Below, piece after piece: positions 61,633 through 64,000 of a stretch of 64,000 nt of DNA (positions are counted from its first letter, which is position 1; every line of letters starts with the position of its first letter). Location: contig JAWKKA010000005.1 in assembly GCA_041393495.1 (NCBI GenBank), positions 102,717 to 166,716 of the forward strand, read 5' to 3'. The notes beneath the pieces are model-generated. The model was not told where the DNA came from. It saw only the letters and a list, made by a program, of their open reading frames with translations, and did no database searches. The translations under genes were made by a program, and so were the position numbers. The stretch is from RHKX01 sp041393495 (GTDB lineage: Bacteria; Actinomycetota; Thermoleophilia; Solirubrobacterales; 70-9).

Positions 61633-61973
61633 GCGCTCAACTCCTTCAGGGCATCCGGCTCGACGTAGTAGTAGGCCCACAGTCCGCGGCGCTCGGAGCC
61701 GACGATGCCGGCGTCGCGCAGCTTCCTCAGGTGGTGGGAGACGGTCGGCTGCGAGAGCTCGAACAGCGGCACCAGCTCGCAGACGCAGACCTTGCCCGCG
61801 TGCCTGCGCAGCACGTCGACGAGCTGCATGCGGACCGGGTCGCCGAGTGCCTTGGCGACCTCGGCCAAGCGCTCGGCCTGCGCGCGACCGATGTCGGGAT
61901 AGGCGACCGGCTCGCAGCAGGGCTCGCCGGCGGGTCGCTTGCTCTTCGGGGCGAGCTCGAGATCGACAGCCAT
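61620..61973 (-). CDS. arsR: ArsR-family arsenic-responsive repressor
   Basis: A 117-residue winged-helix repressor. CVCEL in helix alpha-3 (Cys63 and Cys65 in GKVCVCELVPLF) is the As(III) site of classic ArsR, and a second CC pair at residues 19-20 (GEPCCEPV) could supply the third thiolate. The DNA-recognition helix is LSQPTVSHHLRKLRDAGI. The ATG at 61973 was chosen because upstream in-frame sequence crosses the operator candidate. It is divergent from arsC and probably represses both directions. Confidence 0.92.
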   Translation of the reverse strand: MAVDLELAPKSKRPAGEPCCEPVAYPDIGRAQAERLAEVAKALGDPVRMQLVDVLRRHAGKVCVCELVPLFELSQPTVSHHLRKLRDAGIVGSERRGLWAYYYVEPDALKELSAWLS

Positions 61974-61986
61974 CCATTCATATATA

Positions 61987-62013
61987 TCGATTGAACCGAC
62001 ATCTGTCAATCGA
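61987..62013. promoter_or_regulatory. ArsR operator candidate between arsR and arsC
   Basis: TCGATTGA (61987-61994) and TCAATCGA (62006-62013) form a perfect inverted repeat with an 11-base gap, in an AT-rich island (ATATAT to the left, ATAT to the right). It lies 14 bases from each start codon, so a bound repressor would block both promoters. The TTGA/TCAA half-sites are like ArsR-family operators. Confidence 0.75.
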
Positions 62014-62027
62014 ATATCCTCGTCGCC

Positions 62028-62435
62028 GTGAGCGACGAACGCCCGACGGTCCTCTTCGTCTGCGTCCACAACGCCGGCCGCAGCCAGATGGCGGCCGGCC
62101 TGGCGCGGCAGCTCGGTGGCGATCGGGTCGCGGTCCGCTCAGCCGGCTCCGAGCCGGCCGCGGCGGTCAATCCGGCCGCGATCGCGGCGATGGCCGAGGT
62201 CGGGATCGACCTCGACGACGCGGCGCCGCAGCTGCTCGAGACCGACGCCGTCCGCGAGGCCGACGTGATCGTGACGATGGGCTGCGGCGACGCCTGCCCG
62301 GTCTTCCCCGGCAAGCGCTACGAGGACTGGGAGCTCGCGGACCCCGCCGGCAAGGACCTCGATGAGGTCAGGTCGATTCGTGACGAGATCCGATCGCGGG
62401 TCGCGACGCTGCTCGGGTCGCTGGGCGCGTCGTGA
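62028..62435 (+). CDS. arsC: Arsenate reductase, low-molecular-weight phosphatase type
   Basis: A 135-residue LMW-PTPase-fold reductase that converts arsenate to arsenite. The P-loop is CVHNAGRSQ with nucleophile Cys12 and Arg18; resolving Cys86 and Cys90 lie in MGCGDACPVFPG, and WELADP carries the catalytic Asp105. The Cys spacing is that of thioredoxin- or mycothiol-linked ArsC in actinobacteria. The start is GTG at 62028, 15 bases after the operator candidate. Divergent from arsR-arsM. Confidence 0.92.
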   Translation: MSDERPTVLFVCVHNAGRSQMAAGLARQLGGDRVAVRSAGSEPAAAVNPAAIAAMAEVGIDLDDAAPQLLETDAVREADVIVTMGCGDACPVFPGKRYEDWELADPAGKDLDEVRSIRDEIRSRVATLLGSLGAS

Positions 62436-62593
62436 CGAGTCCCCGACGCGCCCGCCCGACCATCCGGCGCAACGGCCGGCAGGGACCCCGCCTCCCGTTC
62501 CCGGTGACCGGCGAACGCCGCGCGTCCGACCGCGGGACGAAACCGGCGCCGATGCACGAACATCGGCTCCTCCAACCGCAACGAGGAGGTACC

Positions 62594-62893
62594 GTGGCGA
62601 AGGTCAAGCTGCACCGCTGCCCGTTCACGTTCGTGCACAACAACCTCGACCACTGCTGGAAGGTCCAGAAGGCGCTGGACGAGCAGGGCATCGAGTACGA
62701 GGTCGTCACAGAGCCGATCTACCCGCGCGGTCGCCGTAAGGAGGTGATCCGCCTCAGCGGCCAGCACATGCTGCCGGTGATCGAGTTCGAGGACGGCTCC
62801 GCCTACCGAGCCGAGTCCGCCGAGATGGCGGCGACGATCACGGCCGGCAGGCTGTTCGAGCAGGGCGGCTCGAGCTCGCCTGCCGCCGGGTGA
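62594..62893 (+). CDS. Glutaredoxin/GST N-terminal-domain-like protein
   Basis: A 99-residue thioredoxin-fold protein. LHRCPFTFVHNNLDHCWKVQKALDE has a single active-site Cys in CPFT like GST-N/glutaredoxin proteins, and QHMLPVIEFEDGSAYRAES is the cis-Pro and substrate-binding loop. It may be a small thiol-disulfide or dehalogenase-like protein. GTG at 62594 is chosen because the strong site GAGGAGGT lies just upstream; the longer frame from 62432 is Arg-rich. It lies 158 bases after arsC, so it could be in the same transcript as a redox partner or be separate. Confidence 0.75.
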   Translation: MAKVKLHRCPFTFVHNNLDHCWKVQKALDEQGIEYEVVTEPIYPRGRRKEVIRLSGQHMLPVIEFEDGSAYRAESAEMAATITAGRLFEQGGSSSPAAG

Positions 62894-62916
62894 GGGCCGC
62901 CACCGGGACGATCTGA

Positions 62917-62950
62917 GCGCCGGGCCCGGCCCGCCACCGGGACCCGGCGC
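62917..62950. terminator. GC-rich inverted repeat between convergent genes
   Basis: GCGCCGGG (62917-62924) pairs with CCCGGCGC (62943-62950) around an 18-base loop, between the glutaredoxin-like gene and the convergent hydrolase. No T-tract. A 13-base direct repeat CCGCCACCGGGAC overlaps it. Confidence 0.5.
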
Positions 62951-62962
62951 CCATCGGGTGCC

Positions 62963-63937
62963 TCAGACGGCTGCCGCGAGCACGGGGCGGGTGCCGTTCG
63001 CGCGCCCGTCCCGCGGATCGGACGCGACGAGCCCGCGGATCAGCTCCGCCGTTTCCGCGGGCGCCTCGAGGAAGGGGTGATGGCCGCGGCCCATCATCGC
63101 GACGAACCGCGCCCCGGCGATGCGCGCGCTCTCGCGGCGCCCCTCGTCGATCGGCGCCATGTCGTGCTCGCCCCAGATGACCAGCGTCGGGACCTCGATC
63201 CCACCCAGCTCCTCGCCCAGGTACATCTCCGGCTTGATGCCGCGCAGCCCGGCGATCCGCCGCAGCAGCACCGCCCAGGTCTCCTGGGTGGCGGGGATCG
63301 AGACGCCGGCGATCCGGGAGGCGAGGTACGGCGCGGGGATCTGGTCGGGGTCGGTGCCGAACATCTGCCGGTACTGCGCCCGCTGCGCCTTCACGGTTCC
63401 CCGCGTCCGCATGAACCGCCGCGAGAGGCCCGGCACCCCGGCGATGATCCGCAGCGGCAGCGGCGCGCTGTTCGACATGCCGACGGGCATCCCGACGAGG
63501 GCCAGCCGCCTGACCCGCCGCGGGTGATCGAGCGCGGTCGTCAGCGCGAAGAAGCCGCCCATCGAGCAGGCGACGATGGTCGCCGATTCGAGCCCGAGCG
63601 CATCGAGCACCGAGGTGACGAAGTCACCGGCGTGGGCGCGGATGTCGACGTCCCGGTAGTCGAACGGATCGCTGAGCCCGCAGCCCGGCCGGTCGAGCGC
63701 GTAGAGGTGGAAGCCGTCCGCGAGCTCGGCCATCAGCGGCGCCCAGAGCGCCCCTTCGCCGTCGCCGCCGTGGATCAGGACCAGCGGCTCGCCGGCGCCG
63801 GCCTCGAGCAGGTGGACCCGCATCCGCGGTCGCTCGATGGCGATGTAGCGGGATCGCGCCGGCACGTCGTAGAAGCGCAGCAGCTCCTGCTGGCGCGCGG
63901 CGAAGGCCTTGCGGGTGGTGTCGTCATCTGCGGTCAT
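62963..63937 (-). CDS. Alpha/beta hydrolase
   Basis: A 324-residue alpha/beta-fold hydrolase. The oxyanion segment is VLIHGGDGEGALW, the nucleophile Ser is in ACSMGGFFA, the acid Asp in IWGEHDMAP and the catalytic His in MGRGHHPFLEAP, a complete triad. Substrates could be esters, lactones, epoxides or C-C bonds; similarity is general. The ATG at 63937 begins MTADDDTTRKAF. No signal peptide. Nothing recognisable lies between this start and the right edge of the window. Confidence 0.82.
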   Translation of the reverse strand: MTADDDTTRKAFAARQQELLRFYDVPARSRYIAIERPRMRVHLLEAGAGEPLVLIHGGDGEGALWAPLMAELADGFHLYALDRPGCGLSDPFDYRDVDIRAHAGDFVTSVLDALGLESATIVACSMGGFFALTTALDHPRRVRRLALVGMPVGMSNSAPLPLRIIAGVPGLSRRFMRTRGTVKAQRAQYRQMFGTDPDQIPAPYLASRIAGVSIPATQETWAVLLRRIAGLRGIKPEMYLGEELGGIEVPTLVIWGEHDMAPIDEGRRESARIAGARFVAMMGRGHHPFLEAPAETAELIRGLVASDPRDGRANGTRPVLAAAV

Positions 63938-64000
63938 CGTGAGCTCCTTCGGGTCGGTGTGGACTCTGTGCCGATCATCGGTCGCCGCGGCCGGAAAGGG

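Overview
The window is very GC-rich chromosomal DNA with dense, tightly packed operons, frequent GTG and TTG starts, many ATGA/TGATG stop-start overlaps, and no transposase, integrase, phage gene or CRISPR array. The gene content (GC-rich MMPL and EmrB-type transporters, selenium-dependent formate dehydrogenase, Nar-type nitrate reductase, pyruvate:ferredoxin oxidoreductase, ArsM-type arsenic genes) suggests an actinobacterium, possibly of the Thermoleophilia/Solirubrobacterales type; that placement is inference and no rRNA is present to test it.

Layout. 1-3.2 kb (minus): a lysine-degradation-type operon kdd / hotdog thioesterase-like / kce / TetR / LD-carboxypeptidase (cut by the window edge), with a palindromic operator candidate before kdd. 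3.4-12 kb: HDAC-fold amidohydrolase, M20 peptidase, HAD phosphatase, EmrB-type MFS exporter, DegV protein and an MMPL transporter with a poly-Gln insertion. 12-16 kb: two large secreted proteins, a CocE-type hydrolase and a probable two-copper monooxygenase-like domain fused to a cupredoxin.

16.3-26.4 kb is a complete selenocysteine module. fdhA carries an in-frame UGA (Sec186) followed by a hairpin whose apical loop GGTCT matches the E. coli fdhF SECIS loop. It is followed by fdhB and a NrfD-like membrane subunit, then selD (minus), selA-selB (plus) and tRNA-Sec (anticodon TCA). The tRNA abuts the stop codon of the convergent narGHJI operon (26.4-33.1 kb, minus). Selenium-dependent formate oxidation and nitrate respiration are therefore physically joined.

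33.4-43.9 kb: an AhpD-like gene, then a minus-strand run ppsA-porG-porA-porB-GltD-like flavoprotein-CFA-type methyltransferase-metE, which reads as a pyruvate/PEP and ferredoxin-NADPH node. 44-50.3 kb: penicillin-acylase-family protein, M28 (glutamate carboxypeptidase II-like) protease, TetR regulator and a secreted nuclease with an N-terminal Excalibur motif.

50.4-56.1 kb: two adjacent radical SAM/SPASM proteins (one NirJ/AhbC-like) divergent from a heme-copper oxidase operon (CuA subunit II, subunit I, cytochrome c). Subunit I has H-S-Y-A-N where oxygen reductases have H-P-x-V-Y, so it lacks the usual active-site tyrosine and may be an unusual NO reductase. With narGHJI this would give part of a denitrification chain. 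56.3-64 kb: dodecin, SDR, a Tat-exported M28-like protein, hemerythrin-like protein, an arsenic cluster (Cys-tailed CDF-like transporter, arsM, arsR, divergent arsC, with an ArsR operator candidate), a glutaredoxin/GST-N-like protein and an alpha/beta hydrolase.
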